From the NCBI GenBank assembly GCA_964348095.1, contig CAYGBK010000129.1, forward strand, positions 1 through 64,000: 64,000 bases of DNA, in the 5' to 3' direction. Position numbers and translations under genes: made by a program. Source of the stretch: WVXP01 sp964348095. Its GTDB lineage: Bacteria; Desulfobacterota; BSN033; WVXP01. This document shows positions 55,250-64,000 of this stretch, piece by piece (the first letter of the stretch is position 1; every line of letters starts with the position of its first letter). The notes beneath the pieces are model-generated. The model made no database searches. It was not told where the DNA came from and saw only the letters and a program-made list of their open reading frames with translations.

Positions 55250-56470
55250 ATGTCCACGGGCACAGATTCATCCCAAATCCAACGAAAAAGATACGATGTG
55301 ATCATAGTCGGTGCTGGTCCGGCGGGCTGCAGTGCGGCGACGTTCCTGAAAAGAAACGGGTACACCGTCCTCGTTGTCGATCGGGAAAGGTTCCCCCGGG
55401 ATAAGGCCTGTGGCGATGGCCTCAGTCCACCTGCAATCGATATTCTCGAGCGGATGGGTGTGACCGAAAAAATTGAGAGGTTGAACCCGTGGAGAATAGA
55501 TGGGGTGGAGTTTATATCACCAGCCGGGAAAAAGCTGCGAACAGAATTTCGATGTGTAGAGGGGATCAGGGATCATTCGTACGTCCTTCCGAGAAGAGAT
55601 CTCGATTTTGTTCTTTTTCAACATCTCCGAGAGAATTCAAACGCAGATGTCGTGGAAAGGTGCAACGTTATGGACCTCACTTATGAGGGTGATGATGTTT
55701 CGGGAATCAGAGTTGACACCGAGGACGGCCCGCAGAAATTCATCGGAAAGGTCATTGTTGGAGCGGACGGTGTACATTCCGTCATAGCTCGAAGATTTTT
55801 TTCCTTGAATAGGGATCCCAGGCACATGGTCCTTGCAGTGAGGGCCTACTTCGAAAAGGTTGACGGATTGGATCGTTTTATCGAGATTCACTGTGAGAAG
55901 GCTATCTTGCCCGGTTATGGATGGGTTTTCCCCACGGGGAAAGATTCGGCAAACGTTGGCGTGGGAACGTCTTGCCGCGTCGCTCTCGGAAAAAAGGATG
56001 TCATGAGAATGTTTGACACTTTTCTTAAACGAAACAGACTCATGAAAGAGAGATTCAATAGAACCCGGATGAGAGAGAATTCATTTCGGGCCTGGCTAAT
56101 TCCGTTGGGCTCCCGTCGGTTTCAACGAAGCCGTGAAAATGTTCTTCTCATTGGTGATGCTGGAAGTTTCGCTGATACCCTGTCCGGTGAAGGCATATAT
56201 CATGCTCTGAGAAGCGGCGAATATGCGGCCGAGGCCATCGACATTGGATTAGGGACCAACCCGAAGACTATAGGTGAAACCTTTGAAAACCTGTGGAAAA
56301 GAGAGTTCAAGGCAAAGGAATATGCGCTCGGCCACCTTATTCAAAGATTTGTCTTCAGTGAGCATTTTCTGAACTTCAACATCAAAAGGGCGATCAAAAA
56401 CCGCAAAATGGCTGAAAGGCTGGTTGAAATCCTCTGTTACAAGAAATCGAAACTCCGACTGTTATTTTAA
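55250..56470 (+). CDS. Geranylgeranyl reductase family FAD oxidoreductase
   Basis: The 406 residues have the FAD motif DVIIVGAGPAGCSAA, the GG-reductase segment ACGDGLSPPAIDIL (near 54-67), PRRDLDFVLFQHL, GADGVHSVIARRF and the second FAD motif LLIGDAGSFADTLSGEGI. Members reduce isoprenoid chains of lipids, quinones or chlorophyll. The substrate here is unknown; a quinone or isoprenoid lipid is possible. Ribosome site is weak. It is followed after 105 bases by the convergent radical SAM gene. Confidence 0.9.
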   Translation: MSTGTDSSQIQRKRYDVIIVGAGPAGCSAATFLKRNGYTVLVVDRERFPRDKACGDGLSPPAIDILERMGVTEKIERLNPWRIDGVEFISPAGKKLRTEFRCVEGIRDHSYVLPRRDLDFVLFQHLRENSNADVVERCNVMDLTYEGDDVSGIRVDTEDGPQKFIGKVIVGADGVHSVIARRFFSLNRDPRHMVLAVRAYFEKVDGLDRFIEIHCEKAILPGYGWVFPTGKDSANVGVGTSCRVALGKKDVMRMFDTFLKRNRLMKERFNRTRMRENSFRAWLIPLGSRRFQRSRENVLLIGDAGSFADTLSGEGIYHALRSGEYAAEAIDIGLGTNPKTIGETFENLWKREFKAKEYALGHLIQRFVFSEHFLNFNIKRAIKNRKMAERLVEILCYKKSKLRLLF

Positions 56471-56575
56471 TTCCGTCTCGACGGTTCACCCATGAGAATT
56501 GTGTTTCATCCGTTAGATCGCCATGCCTAACTTTGTCCCTTTCGCCGTATCTGACCGCTGTTTTTGTCTATGATT

Positions 56576-57649
56576 CTAAAACACGCCCCATCCGCCACGG
56601 GCGGTGGTGCGCAAGAGTATGTGTGCATAATGGCTAATCAAAGCAGTGTTGTTGTACCAGCAGGTACAGCTATCAGTGGAAATTCGTCTCCGCACCTGAT
56701 CAAAGAAATCTGAACGCCAGATCGTCTCAAAGTCTTGCTTTCGCAACGAGCCCACACACACGCGCTGTTCAAGACAGGGGAACACATTGCCCCATGGATC
56801 AAAACGCGCCATGAGTATCCCCGCGTAGCACCGGTGCTTGGGGAATCCCCTACGCTGTCTAAGGCTCTCCAGTAGGTTTCGCATGTAGCCGTCTCGCCGG
56901 AAGGGCGTGCCATCCAATTGTTGGGCAAGCCGGTACGGGTTGATGTCAAAGGTTTCCCAGGTGCTTCCCGTATAAAAGGAATCACTGCAATAATGGACTG
57001 GTTGCAACAATACATCGTCCACGATGTCTATCCATTTCCGGAAGTAAGGCTCTATTTCATCCATATTGCTGTTAGAAAAGGTCATCCTGACACGGACAAG
57101 AGGTCGATGACTCTGGGGGCGGGCAACAAGAGACTGAATACCGCTTTCTATCTGCTGGCAAGATCCGGGCGTACCCCTGATCGATTCGTGAGCCCCAGGA
57201 GTCGCGCCATCAAGGCTCACAGTGACACATGATAGTCCGGACCCACACACCCGATCCACATTCGGCTCAAGGAGGATGCCGTTTGTACAGAGATTAAGGG
57301 ACATACCGTACCTGGCAAAACTTCGGATGATGCAGAAAATGTCCTCCCGCAGGAGGGGTTCCCCACCAGCGATGCTGATTTGGTGCACCCCAAGTCGCCG
57401 AAAAACCTCAGCCAGTTTCCCATATTCAGCGAGGGTGAATTCCCCTGACCGCATGTCTTGCCACCGCTGGCACATCTGACACTGACAGTTGCAGCGATAG
57501 GTTACGTCGAGCTCAGCCATGTAGGGCCCCCATGGCGGTTGTCTTCCGCGGTCTACGGCGATGATATTTTGCCTCGAACGGAACAGGGAAGCAACAAAGG
57601 ATCTTGACAGTAGAAGACGACGATAACGCCCAAGATTGTTGAATCGCAT
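56576..57649 (-). CDS. Radical SAM protein with SPASM-like C-terminus
   Basis: The 357 residues have radical SAM cysteines C-x3-C-x2-C in CNCQCQMC, the ISIAGGEPLLRED motif and a C-terminal cysteine set (CYAGILMARFDPWGNVFPC, then CTCWYNN) like SPASM domains that hold extra clusters. Such enzymes modify peptides or act in cofactor or heme d1 pathways. ATG 57649 has AAGGACAGG upstream and is preferred over GTG 57670. It follows ccoI by 95 bases on the same strand; a link to oxidase maturation is only inferred. Confidence 0.88.
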   Translation of the reverse strand: MRFNNLGRYRRLLLSRSFVASLFRSRQNIIAVDRGRQPPWGPYMAELDVTYRCNCQCQMCQRWQDMRSGEFTLAEYGKLAEVFRRLGVHQISIAGGEPLLREDIFCIIRSFARYGMSLNLCTNGILLEPNVDRVCGSGLSCVTVSLDGATPGAHESIRGTPGSCQQIESGIQSLVARPQSHRPLVRVRMTFSNSNMDEIEPYFRKWIDIVDDVLLQPVHYCSDSFYTGSTWETFDINPYRLAQQLDGTPFRRDGYMRNLLESLRQRRGFPKHRCYAGILMARFDPWGNVFPCLEQRVCVGSLRKQDFETIWRSDFFDQVRRRISTDSCTCWYNNTALISHYAHILLRTTARGGWGVF

Positions 57650-57744
57650 AGGAACCTGTCCTTCATCCACCTAGTGAGGAGAACCTTGAATGAGGTCTCA
57701 TCCCTCGCATGGACGCATTCATTACGGAATTCTTAAGGAGTTCA

Positions 57745-60264
57745 TCAGCCATGACGCCTTGAGATCCTCAGGGTATTTCCTATGACTGTAAGGCTACTCG
57801 CAAACATGGCAATGACAGCGACCAGAGGGCTCAGGGTACCGGCCGCTGCCATGGGAATGGCAAGGGCATTATAGAAGCAGGCGAAGAAAAGATTTTGCCG
57901 GATAATTCGCATGGTGGACGCTGAAAGGGTGAAGACATCCAGCACTCTCGTTGGATCGTCCGTCACGATATTGACATCCGAAGCATCCTGGGCGATGTTC
58001 GAGCGCCTTCCCAGGGCAAAACCAACATCTGACTGGGCGAGGGCCGCTGCATCGTTCACACCATCTCCTACCATACCGACACGAAATCCCTTGTTTTGAA
58101 GATTCTTGATGACGCCACCCTTGTCTATAGGCAGAGCCTGGCCGAAAAACTTGTCCACACGCAACCGTTCTGCGACGGCCTGGGTCGTCTCCTCCCCATC
58201 GCCCGAGACCAGGCAGGTCAGAATCCCTTTTGACTTCAGAGTCAGAACGAGATTCTGGGCATTTTCTTTGAGGGCATCTCCAAAAGTGAGAAAGCCCTGG
58301 ACGAGCTTGTGCCAGCCGAAGAAGACCACGGTCGCTCCCCCACGTTCTCGCCCCCGGGCATTCTCTTCAACGGATTGTGGGAGTGTCATTTCCCGCTCAC
58401 CCATGAACTGTCTATTACCGACGAGGATCTCCGTTCCCCTAACGACACCTCTCACGCCGCGTCCTTCGACCGCTTCAAAGGAGGTGACCCGTTCCATCTC
58501 CAGAGAGGCCTCCAGAGCAGTTCGCACAGTTGTTCTTGCCAGGAGGTGGTCAGAATGGACTTCAAGAGAAGCGACGCGGCCCAGCGCCAGTTTCTCGTTG
58601 ATCCCTGGTGAGAATATCTCTCGGAGCTGAAAACTCCCCTCGGTCATCGTTCCTGTTTTGTCAAAAACGACGGCATTGAGATCCCTTGCCCGTTCAAGGG
58701 CGACGGGATCCCGAATGAGGATCCCCCGTGCCCGGCTCGCCGTCATAGAAGCTACCTTGGCCAGTGGGGTTGCAATCCCTAAAGCACAGGGGCACGCTAT
58801 AACGAGGACAGTCACTGCACGCAGCAGGGCTACTTCGACGGGGACGTTATGAAACAACAGATAGAGAGCAGTTCCCCCTGCTAGTGCGAGGATGGCCGGA
58901 ACAAACCACGCTGTGATTCGATCGGCGAAAAGCTCGACAGGTTCCTTTTTTGTGAGAGCCTCTTCCATCAATTCGATCATCTGGCCAAGAGAGCTCTCAC
59001 GACCTATACGGGTTGCCCTGAGCCTTAGCTTCCCGTCCAAGACAAGAGTCCCGCCCAGAACATCATCGCCGGACTCCCTCTTTGCCGGCTTCGATTCGCC
59101 TGTGAGAATTGATTCATCCACCTCAGCGCGCCCCGAGACGATCTGTCCATCAATGGGAATCCTTTCGCCCTCCATAACCAGGAATTCGTCACCTTCTTTC
59201 ACGGCCTCAGGAGACACCCATGTCTCCTTGTTCGAGCCCCAGAGGCGAGCTTTCTGATTAGTCAACCGATAGAGCTCTATAAATCCCTCGGATGCCTTTT
59301 CCTTTGCCCGGGTTTCAATATATCGACCCAAAAGAACCAAAGTGACAAGCATGGAGGCAGTATCGAAGTATATGTGAATACTCCCCCTGGCCATCTGAAT
59401 GATGCTGTATACATAGGCTGACAGGGCACCAATAGATATAAGCGTATCCATTGAGACATTCCAGAACCGCAATCCGCACCACGCCCTCTTAAGGATGGGA
59501 AAACCTCCATAGAAAATGACTGGGGTAGCGAGCGCGAAGAGGGGAAGAGAGAAGTATAGAATTGCAATCGAGGAGAGTGCCTGAAAAAAACCGGCGTACA
59601 GGGCGAGAGAAATCATCATAATGTTCGCAGTCAGAAACGCGGAAATACCCAACCGGATCAGCAAATCCCGTCTCTCCCCCGAAGCGCCAGTTCGATCGTC
59701 GAGAGGGGCTGCGCGATATCCCAGACTCGCTATCTTCGCCATAATTTCTTGAGGAGTCAGGAATTGGGGAAGATACTTAAGTTGGACCGCGTCGGAATGG
59801 AAGAACACGGTGGCGTCGATGATACCCTCTGTTCTCCGTAGCACCTCCTCAACCAGCCAGGAACAGGATATACACCACATCCCCTCGACCCTCAAGGTCA
59901 GCTCCTGGGAATGGTCCTCTCTGAAAGGTTGAGACAGAAGGGCCGCCTGACTATGTCGGGTCTCTTGAATTTCTTCCGGCCCTTGGTTCGCTCCATTTTG
60001 AGGGATAATGCCAGACGAAACGCAGGCTCGATACAAATCCGTCTCCTTGAAGTCCGTCGATGAATCACCAAATCTATTGGCGAGGATTTGAAATACGTGG
60101 TGGCAGCCCGGGCAGCAAAAGTGGCGTGCTTTCCCGTCGACGACGTATCGGGTTTGAGAACCTCTGACGGGGAGCCCGCAGAGATCGCATCGATTGTGTG
60201 GTCTCTTGACTTTGATCGTGTGGCCCTTCGGTCGGCCCTGCACATTCGACAAGGACTCAGACAA
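57745..60264 (-). CDS. ccoI: CcoI/FixI-type copper-transporting P-type ATPase
   Basis: The 839 residues have an N-terminal cysteine region of the CcoI type (CDLCGLPVRGSQT, FCCPGCHHVF), one heavy-metal domain (GMWCISCSWLVEE), eight helices with the CPC metal site (VIACPCALGIATP) and the phosphorylation motif DKTGT. Together they mark the copper exporter needed to build cbb3 oxidase. The likely start is TTG 60264, overlapping the SafE-like gene by 8 bases. It lies in the same minus-strand run as ccoN and ccoO. Confidence 0.93.
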   Translation of the reverse strand: MSESLSNVQGRPKGHTIKVKRPHNRCDLCGLPVRGSQTRYVVDGKARHFCCPGCHHVFQILANRFGDSSTDFKETDLYRACVSSGIIPQNGANQGPEEIQETRHSQAALLSQPFREDHSQELTLRVEGMWCISCSWLVEEVLRRTEGIIDATVFFHSDAVQLKYLPQFLTPQEIMAKIASLGYRAAPLDDRTGASGERRDLLIRLGISAFLTANIMMISLALYAGFFQALSSIAILYFSLPLFALATPVIFYGGFPILKRAWCGLRFWNVSMDTLISIGALSAYVYSIIQMARGSIHIYFDTASMLVTLVLLGRYIETRAKEKASEGFIELYRLTNQKARLWGSNKETWVSPEAVKEGDEFLVMEGERIPIDGQIVSGRAEVDESILTGESKPAKRESGDDVLGGTLVLDGKLRLRATRIGRESSLGQMIELMEEALTKKEPVELFADRITAWFVPAILALAGGTALYLLFHNVPVEVALLRAVTVLVIACPCALGIATPLAKVASMTASRARGILIRDPVALERARDLNAVVFDKTGTMTEGSFQLREIFSPGINEKLALGRVASLEVHSDHLLARTTVRTALEASLEMERVTSFEAVEGRGVRGVVRGTEILVGNRQFMGEREMTLPQSVEENARGRERGGATVVFFGWHKLVQGFLTFGDALKENAQNLVLTLKSKGILTCLVSGDGEETTQAVAERLRVDKFFGQALPIDKGGVIKNLQNKGFRVGMVGDGVNDAAALAQSDVGFALGRRSNIAQDASDVNIVTDDPTRVLDVFTLSASTMRIIRQNLFFACFYNALAIPMAAAGTLSPLVAVIAMFASSLTVIGNTLRISRRHG

Positions 60265-60958
60265 AGATTGGGACCCCCTTGATAACGAGAATCAAACCCA
60301 TGACGGTTATGGACATTGCGGCAACTCGCTCTCCCAGAAATCTCATCTTCATGGATAACATTGAGGCAGAGAGTCCTGTCCCGAAAAGGGCAGGAACCGT
60401 TCCGAGGCCAAAAAAAGTCATGGTGAAAAACCCCCCCGCGGCACTCTGAGTCGTCGCCGCCTTGATGATCATGGCCCAGGAAAGCATGCACGGGAGAAAT
60501 CCGGTGACAAGCCCCAACGCCATCCGCGCCCCCGTCCCCTTTGATTGGAAGAGCCTGTAAAACAAGCGACCAAGGAAAGAACCGGGAGCAAAGGAGAGGG
60601 CAGGAGGGATTGAAGGCACAGGGAGGATTCTCAATAGAACCATGCCGGCAAGAATCATCAAACCGCCGCCCAAAACTAATACCCCTCCTCGTAGATGGAC
60701 AAGCAGATTCTCCCCCTGGGCGAGATGCGTGACTCCGCCGGCCAGAGCGCCGAGGAATGCATATGTTCCGATCCGTCCGGCATGAAAAGCCAGGTGATGG
60801 CACGCGCCCCGGTGCCACGCAGATGCCCCGGGCCTTTTCGCCGGATTTCCCGGCCCCTTGAAATTCATGGAGTAAGCCAATACGAGGGGGCCGCACATCC
60901 CCAGGCAGTGAAAGCTACCGAGAAAACCCACCATGAGAGGTGCGATGATGTCGAACAT
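60257..60958 (-). CDS. SafE/TauE-like membrane protein of oxidase clusters
   Basis: The 233 residues have about six helices and the family start FLGSFHCLGMCGPLVLAYS, with GLVTGFLPCMLSWAM as the repeated half-motif. Proteins of this type are common beside ccoI (the sulfite exporter TauE/SafE-like group, sometimes called CcoH-like) and resemble DsbD/CcdA folds with Cys and Pro in helices. ATG 60958 comes 7 bases after the cytochrome gene. The frame runs up to 61201 but that part overlaps the cytochrome and is rejected. Confidence 0.88.
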   Translation of the reverse strand: MFDIIAPLMVGFLGSFHCLGMCGPLVLAYSMNFKGPGNPAKRPGASAWHRGACHHLAFHAGRIGTYAFLGALAGGVTHLAQGENLLVHLRGGVLVLGGGLMILAGMVLLRILPVPSIPPALSFAPGSFLGRLFYRLFQSKGTGARMALGLVTGFLPCMLSWAMIIKAATTQSAAGGFFTMTFFGLGTVPALFGTGLSASMLSMKMRFLGERVAAMSITVMGLILVIKGVPIFV

Positions 60959-60965
60959 CCTATGC

Positions 60966-61457
60966 TCAGTCCACCACCCCCCGGCTAAGAGATCGGAGAT
61001 AATGGACAATGGCCCAGCGATCTCTGCTGGCCACGGTGTAACCGAGGGGGGGATGCCTTTCGTAGCCAAAAGTGATCGTATAGAAGAGTTCGGCGTCGGT
61101 CTGTACCTGGATGTACTCGCTTCTGAGGTTTGTCGGTAGAGGATAGAAGCTCTGTCCCACCGTTCCGTTCCCGTCGGCTTTGGCTCCATGGCACATGACA
61201 CAAAAGTAGCCGTACGCCGTCTTTCCCAGATCTACGGATGCCGGCTCCGAGGGCAACGGGTTCTCCAGATCCTCCAGATCCGTCGCCCTGGCAGTCTCAA
61301 GGCCACCTCCAATAGGAATTGTCCCTGGGGGCATCTCTGGTACAGAGGTTTCATAGGTGCGGATCGATTCCTGCTCACTCATCCGCGCGTAGTCGCAGCC
61401 CCATAGAAAAAGAACGACAAGAATCGATGGGGCGATACTCTGCCATCCCATTCTCAT
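60966..61457 (-). CDS. Lipoprotein c-type cytochrome
   Basis: The 163 residues have a lipoprotein signal (SILVVLFLWGC, Cys near residue 21) and one heme site CVMCH near residue 88, followed by a Met-containing or His ligand region. It is membrane-anchored outside and could feed electrons to the oxidase or act as a subunit. It resembles the cytochrome of alternative complex III (ActE type), whose heme-lipoprotein subunits look alike. GGAGTCGAGAG precedes ATG 61457. Confidence 0.85.
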   Translation of the reverse strand: MRMGWQSIAPSILVVLFLWGCDYARMSEQESIRTYETSVPEMPPGTIPIGGGLETARATDLEDLENPLPSEPASVDLGKTAYGYFCVMCHGAKADGNGTVGQSFYPLPTNLRSEYIQVQTDAELFYTITFGYERHPPLGYTVASRDRWAIVHYLRSLSRGVVD

Positions 61458-61517
61458 CTCTCGACTCCTATAGCAAATGACCCGGCACCCTGCCGTCCAC
61501 GGAGATCTTGAAATCAG

Positions 61518-61736
61518 CTAATCAGCAACGTGCTGGGGAGCGGGCTCCGTGTATTCCGTGGCGTAGGGCGATTGACCGGGGATGTCTTCGACGACCCCAA
61601 AATCCCAGTCAGGGGGGCCTTTGTCTCCAACCGAAAAGAAAACAAATAGCCCCCAGACGAGGAACAGGACCGCCATAGCCACCACAATGAGCCAGCTCCG
61701 TCGTATTGCCTTTTTTTCTCGATCTGATGATGGCAC
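61518..61736 (-). CDS. Small single-helix membrane protein of the oxidase cluster
   Basis: The 72 residues have one membrane helix (WLIVVAMAVLFLVWGLFVFF, about 15-34) after a basic N-terminus, then an acidic, Pro-rich external tail. GTG 61736 has AAGG upstream. Position between oxidase genes suggests a small accessory subunit. I do not recognise the family. The 107 bases before the next gene show nothing. Confidence 0.7.
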   Translation of the reverse strand: MPSSDREKKAIRRSWLIVVAMAVLFLVWGLFVFFSVGDKGPPDWDFGVVEDIPGQSPYATEYTEPAPQHVAD

Positions 61737-61843
61737 CAGATATCCTTCCCTTAGCCGCCCTCCAGGAACGCAGGGGGGGGCGGCCTCGCCTACTCCAGTG
61801 GTCCCATTCCTATGTCCGGAGATAACCAGGCGTTATTGGCCCA

Positions 61844-62113
61844 TCAAAAAGCGATTCCTCGGAGGCCAATCACGACCATATAGGCTAGGGCCCAGACAAT
61901 GAAACCACCATAAATAAATATCAACAGGGGGGGAATCCCATTCCCGCTCACCTGTATTCCTTCGGGATAATTTTCCCTTTTCTTCGGTTTTCTCTGTTTC
62001 TTCTGGCCGAGCTCGTACAGGCTGAAAGCCACGGTGATGAGAAAAAGCACGGCCAGACCGAGAAAAACCAGCAGGACCACGACCTGGAAATCGAGGAGCG
62101 TGAAATATCGCAT
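61844..62113 (-). CDS. CcoP N-terminal-like membrane protein lacking hemes
   Basis: The 89 residues have two helices (about 10-32 and 63-84) joined by a basic then NYPEGIQVSGNGIP segment. That linker and second helix match the start of CcoP/FixP (E-x-DGI-x-E-x-NPLP pattern), the third cbb3 subunit, but no cytochrome domain follows. The heme domains that CcoP would carry appear in the fused CcoO and the separate cytochrome. Its start has a weak ribosome site. Confidence 0.65.
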   Translation of the reverse strand: MRYFTLLDFQVVVLLVFLGLAVLFLITVAFSLYELGQKKQRKPKKRENYPEGIQVSGNGIPPLLIFIYGGFIVWALAYMVVIGLRGIAF

Positions 62114-62121
62114 AACTTGGG

Positions 62122-62385
62122 CTAGCCTCCCGAATTCACAACAGTCAGAACCACTGTTGTGGCCATCGCGGCAAAGCCGATAAGAATGATGAATACCAGA
62201 GCGTACATCTCGCTTGTGGTTCTCGAGGGATTTTCCGAACGTGGCAGCGGAAACTGATCTCTTAGGGGCAGATATCGTGCCCTTTTCTGATCGGAAAACT
62301 GACCCGATTTCAGAGCCCAGAGGAACACCGCGATGCTCAGTAGAATCCCCACAGCAGTGAGCGCAATCCAGCCAAGATAGAACAC
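62122..62385 (-). CDS. ccoS: CcoS-like protein with a second membrane helix
   Basis: Residues 1-45 match CcoS, needed for cofactor insertion in cbb3 oxidase (LSIAVFLWALKSGQFSD). A second helix (about 62-83) is added, which the usual CcoS of 50-60 residues lacks. GTG 62385 has AGGAGGAG upstream and starts 4 bases downstream of the ccoO stop. It may be a structural subunit instead of an assembly factor. Confidence 0.6.
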   Translation of the reverse strand: MFYLGWIALTAVGILLSIAVFLWALKSGQFSDQKRARYLPLRDQFPLPRSENPSRTTSEMYALVFIILIGFAAMATTVVLTVVNSGG

Positions 62386-62388
62386 AGG

Positions 62389-63336
62389 TTACTCCTCCTT
62401 CCTGGGGCCTTCGTAGGCGGCGTCGATCCCTCTGGGTTCTTCGTCTGCATCGGTTTCACCGATGAAATAGACAGCCACATAGTTCCCCACGTCCCAGATC
62501 TTCTCTGATTCCAGTTCGCGCTTGAAATAAGGCATGGCGGTTCCCGTGATTCCGTTCATGATTTGATAATAGAGGATGCCCCCTGAGACCCCCCTCCCCT
62601 GCAGGATGGTGAAGTTGAGGGGTGGAGGATACAGGACCGGTTGGGCTGGACCCATCCCATCCCCTATTGGGCCATGGCATCCGATGCAGAAGCCCTGATA
62701 GATTCGATGCCCTCGCTCAAGCGAGGCCTGGGTTGTGGGATAGGGGTTGGGCAATTCTCTCCACGGTTCAGGGACCATGCTGTGCAACCAGGCCACATTG
62801 GCATCAGGGCCGGCTTCGTAGGCCTCGATCGCCTTCATCTTCCAAAGACGCTGCCGTTCAACCCGAAAATCGGCGTCCCTGTATCCGAGGCTCTGTACGT
62901 AGGCGGTCAGAGCCTTGATTTTTTCCATGCCGAGGAATTCAAAGGATGGCATCAGGGACTCTGGCCGGGTATACCGTGGGTTGATGAAATGAGCAACGTG
63001 CCAATCGTCGGGATGCTCCCCCCCTTCCTGAGAGAGATCCGGGCCAGTTCGTTCCGAACCCAGCTGGTGGGGTCGGTCCTGGAGATAGTCCCCGGCCTGA
63101 GCAATCCGCTCCGCCCCCAACCCCCAATCCTGGTGACGAACGTATTGGGAATGGCAATAGGAGCAGCCGTTCTGGATGTATATCTTTCGACCCAATTCCT
63201 CGAGTTGGGTCCTCGGTCTCAAGATCTCCGATGGAAGATCGCCCTGCGTGTATCCCGGTAAAAAAACAGCCACAAAAAAGACGGCTCCGAAGATAATCAG
63301 GCACCCACCGATAAGGATCGTTGGCGTCATTCTCAT
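62389..63336 (-). CDS. ccoO: CcoO fused to a C-terminal cytochrome c domain
   Basis: The 315 residues start with one membrane helix and the CcoO heme region (CSYCHSQYVRHQDWG; near 59-73, with RRTGPDL-like SERTGPDLS). Past about residue 195 a second cytochrome c domain begins, with its own heme site CIGCH near 217 and a GTAMPYF ligand segment. Ordinary CcoO ends before this; the extra domain resembles one from CcoP. ATG 63336 overlaps the ccoN stop (ATGA). Confidence 0.9.
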   Translation of the reverse strand: MRMTPTILIGGCLIIFGAVFFVAVFLPGYTQGDLPSEILRPRTQLEELGRKIYIQNGCSYCHSQYVRHQDWGLGAERIAQAGDYLQDRPHQLGSERTGPDLSQEGGEHPDDWHVAHFINPRYTRPESLMPSFEFLGMEKIKALTAYVQSLGYRDADFRVERQRLWKMKAIEAYEAGPDANVAWLHSMVPEPWRELPNPYPTTQASLERGHRIYQGFCIGCHGPIGDGMGPAQPVLYPPPLNFTILQGRGVSGGILYYQIMNGITGTAMPYFKRELESEKIWDVGNYVAVYFIGETDADEEPRGIDAAYEGPRKEE

Positions 63337-64000
63337 GAGGCCTCCCGCTTAGGCCCATAGAGGGTCATGAAGACGTTGACCAACCCGATCACGGCGCCTC
63401 CCACGATAAGTATCCCAATCGATGCGCGAAGAACCATGTACAGGCGGATCTGAGGTAAAATGCGATAGACGACCTCGCCATTCAACCATCCATTTCCCTG
63501 GATAAGGCCCGCCGTGGTCAAGACCACAAAAAAACCTGTCATGCCGATAAGCACGAGCCAGTACTGAATATCTGCCAGTCGGGTGCTGTACAGGGGCCTT
63601 CCGGCTATTCGCGGCAGGATGAAATACATGCCTCCGAGAGCCGTCATCCCCGAAAAACCAAGAATCCCCATGTGCGCGTGGGCCACCACCCAATTGGTGA
63701 AATGGGTGAGCTGTTGCACTGAGGGCAAGGACTGGAGGGGGCCCTGTAAACAGGTCAACAGATACCACACGCTGCCTGCAAAGACGAATTTTCCGCCAAT
63801 GTCCGCATGAATGTTTCCCAGCCGGCCCCGCATGGTAAGCCAGAGGTTGACGAGGACGGTAAGGACAGGAATCAACATGCCCACACTGCCAGTGATGGCG
63901 ATCACTTTCAGCCACGTCGGAGCGGGTGCCTGGATGATATGATGGGTGCCGATGTGAGAATACATGATCAGTATGGTCCAGAAACCGATAAGCGACAGTG
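63333..64000 (-). CDS. ccoN: cbb3 oxidase catalytic subunit CcoN (C-terminal part, cut by window edge)
   Basis: The frame is open through 64000, so the gene is incomplete at its 5' end. The visible 221 or so residues include MYSHIGTHHIIQAPAP with the heme/copper-site histidines, then helices with VVAHAHMGILGFSGMTALG, whose His ligate the low- and high-spin hemes. CcoN reduces oxygen at the inner membrane. It is the first visible gene of the run ccoN, ccoO, ccoS-like, CcoP-like, small subunit, cytochrome, SafE-like, ccoI. Confidence 0.93.
   Translation of the reverse strand, partial: LSLIGFWTILIMYSHIGTHHIIQAPAPTWLKVIAITGSVGMLIPVLTVLVNLWLTMRGRLGNIHADIGGKFVFAGSVWYLLTCLQGPLQSLPSVQQLTHFTNWVVAHAHMGILGFSGMTALGGMYFILPRIAGRPLYSTRLADIQYWLVLIGMTGFFVVLTTAGLIQGNGWLNGEVVYRILPQIRLYMVLRASIGILIVGGAVIGLVNVFMTLYGPKREAS

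Noticed and set aside
59898..60896. 332-codon minus-strand frame antisense-phase to ccoI and the SafE-like gene
   Set aside because: It overlaps two clear genes on the same strand in another frame and is rich in Arg, Ser and Cys with no domain pattern.
1..64000. CRISPR arrays, phage genes or insertion sequences
   Set aside because: No regularly spaced repeats, transposase, integrase or phage structural genes were seen on either strand.

Overview
This 64 kb window looks like chromosome of a Gram-negative, flexible-respiration bacterium. Evidence includes a lipid A-type acyltransferase, murein-recycling enzymes, a type IV pilus retraction ATPase, an exported TPR/TonB-like gene set, a ferredoxin-linked 2-oxoacid oxidoreductase of anaerobic type and, at the right edge, a cbb3-type oxidase cluster. 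Sigma-54 regulators, HD-GYP, PilZ, HDOD and eukaryotic-type kinase genes fit a deltaproteobacterial (Desulfobacterota-like) or similar uncultured lineage. I cannot place it more exactly without a search. I see no rRNA, convincing tRNA, insertion sequence, phage or CRISPR array.

Layout. 0-9 kb: histidine kinase and NtrC-family regulator, B12/radical-SAM protein, a sigma-54-promoted HD-GYP regulator fused through an A8 tract to an unknown domain, and a heme-handling CcsA protein. 9-19 kb: a 2-oxoacid:ferredoxin oxidoreductase operon with an ACT protein (minus), ArsA-like ATPase, aspartate aminotransferase and Nudix protein (plus), then a minus operon of acyltransferase, enolase-superfamily epimerase and CinA. 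19-25 kb: a second NtrC-family regulator with palindromic sites, a lone receiver, Mpl and LD-carboxypeptidase, PilT. 26-36 kb: M50 protease, Ogt, UPF0182 protein, zinc-ribbon protein, and a three-gene envelope operon (29-residue-repeat protein, TPR protein, TonB-like/vWA protein). 36-49 kb: M48 protease, small proteins, DHH phosphoesterase, a very large GH13 protein overlapping an SfsA-GIY-YIG fusion, an ornithine-cyclodeaminase-family enzyme and an FAD oxidoreductase. 49-55 kb: phosphodiesterase, PilZ, kinase with TPRs, exported protein and a decayed HDOD-receiver gene. 55-64 kb: FAD reductase, radical SAM protein, then ccoI, SafE-like, cytochrome c, small membrane subunits, a CcoO-cytochrome c fusion and ccoN running off the edge.

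Most interesting threads. (1) A plausible sigma-54 circuit: good -24/-12 promoters precede the HD-GYP gene, the HDOD gene, the acyltransferase-epimerase-CinA operon and the ldcA-mpl operon. Paired copies of a CTATCAA-N-TTGATAG palindrome lie at enhancer distance from the third promoter, and another copy lies just upstream of the adjacent NtrC-family regulator gene. Two murein-peptide recycling loci would thus flank the regulator. (2) An A8 run that fuses two otherwise perfectly overlapping genes. (3) A three-gene envelope operon of unknown function. (4) A rearranged cbb3 oxidase. (5) A modular dispersed non-coding repeat in three intergenic regions. Several clear one-base lesions (HDOD-receiver gene, small zinc-finger gene, A8 site) are either real decay or assembly errors, and this should be settled from reads.
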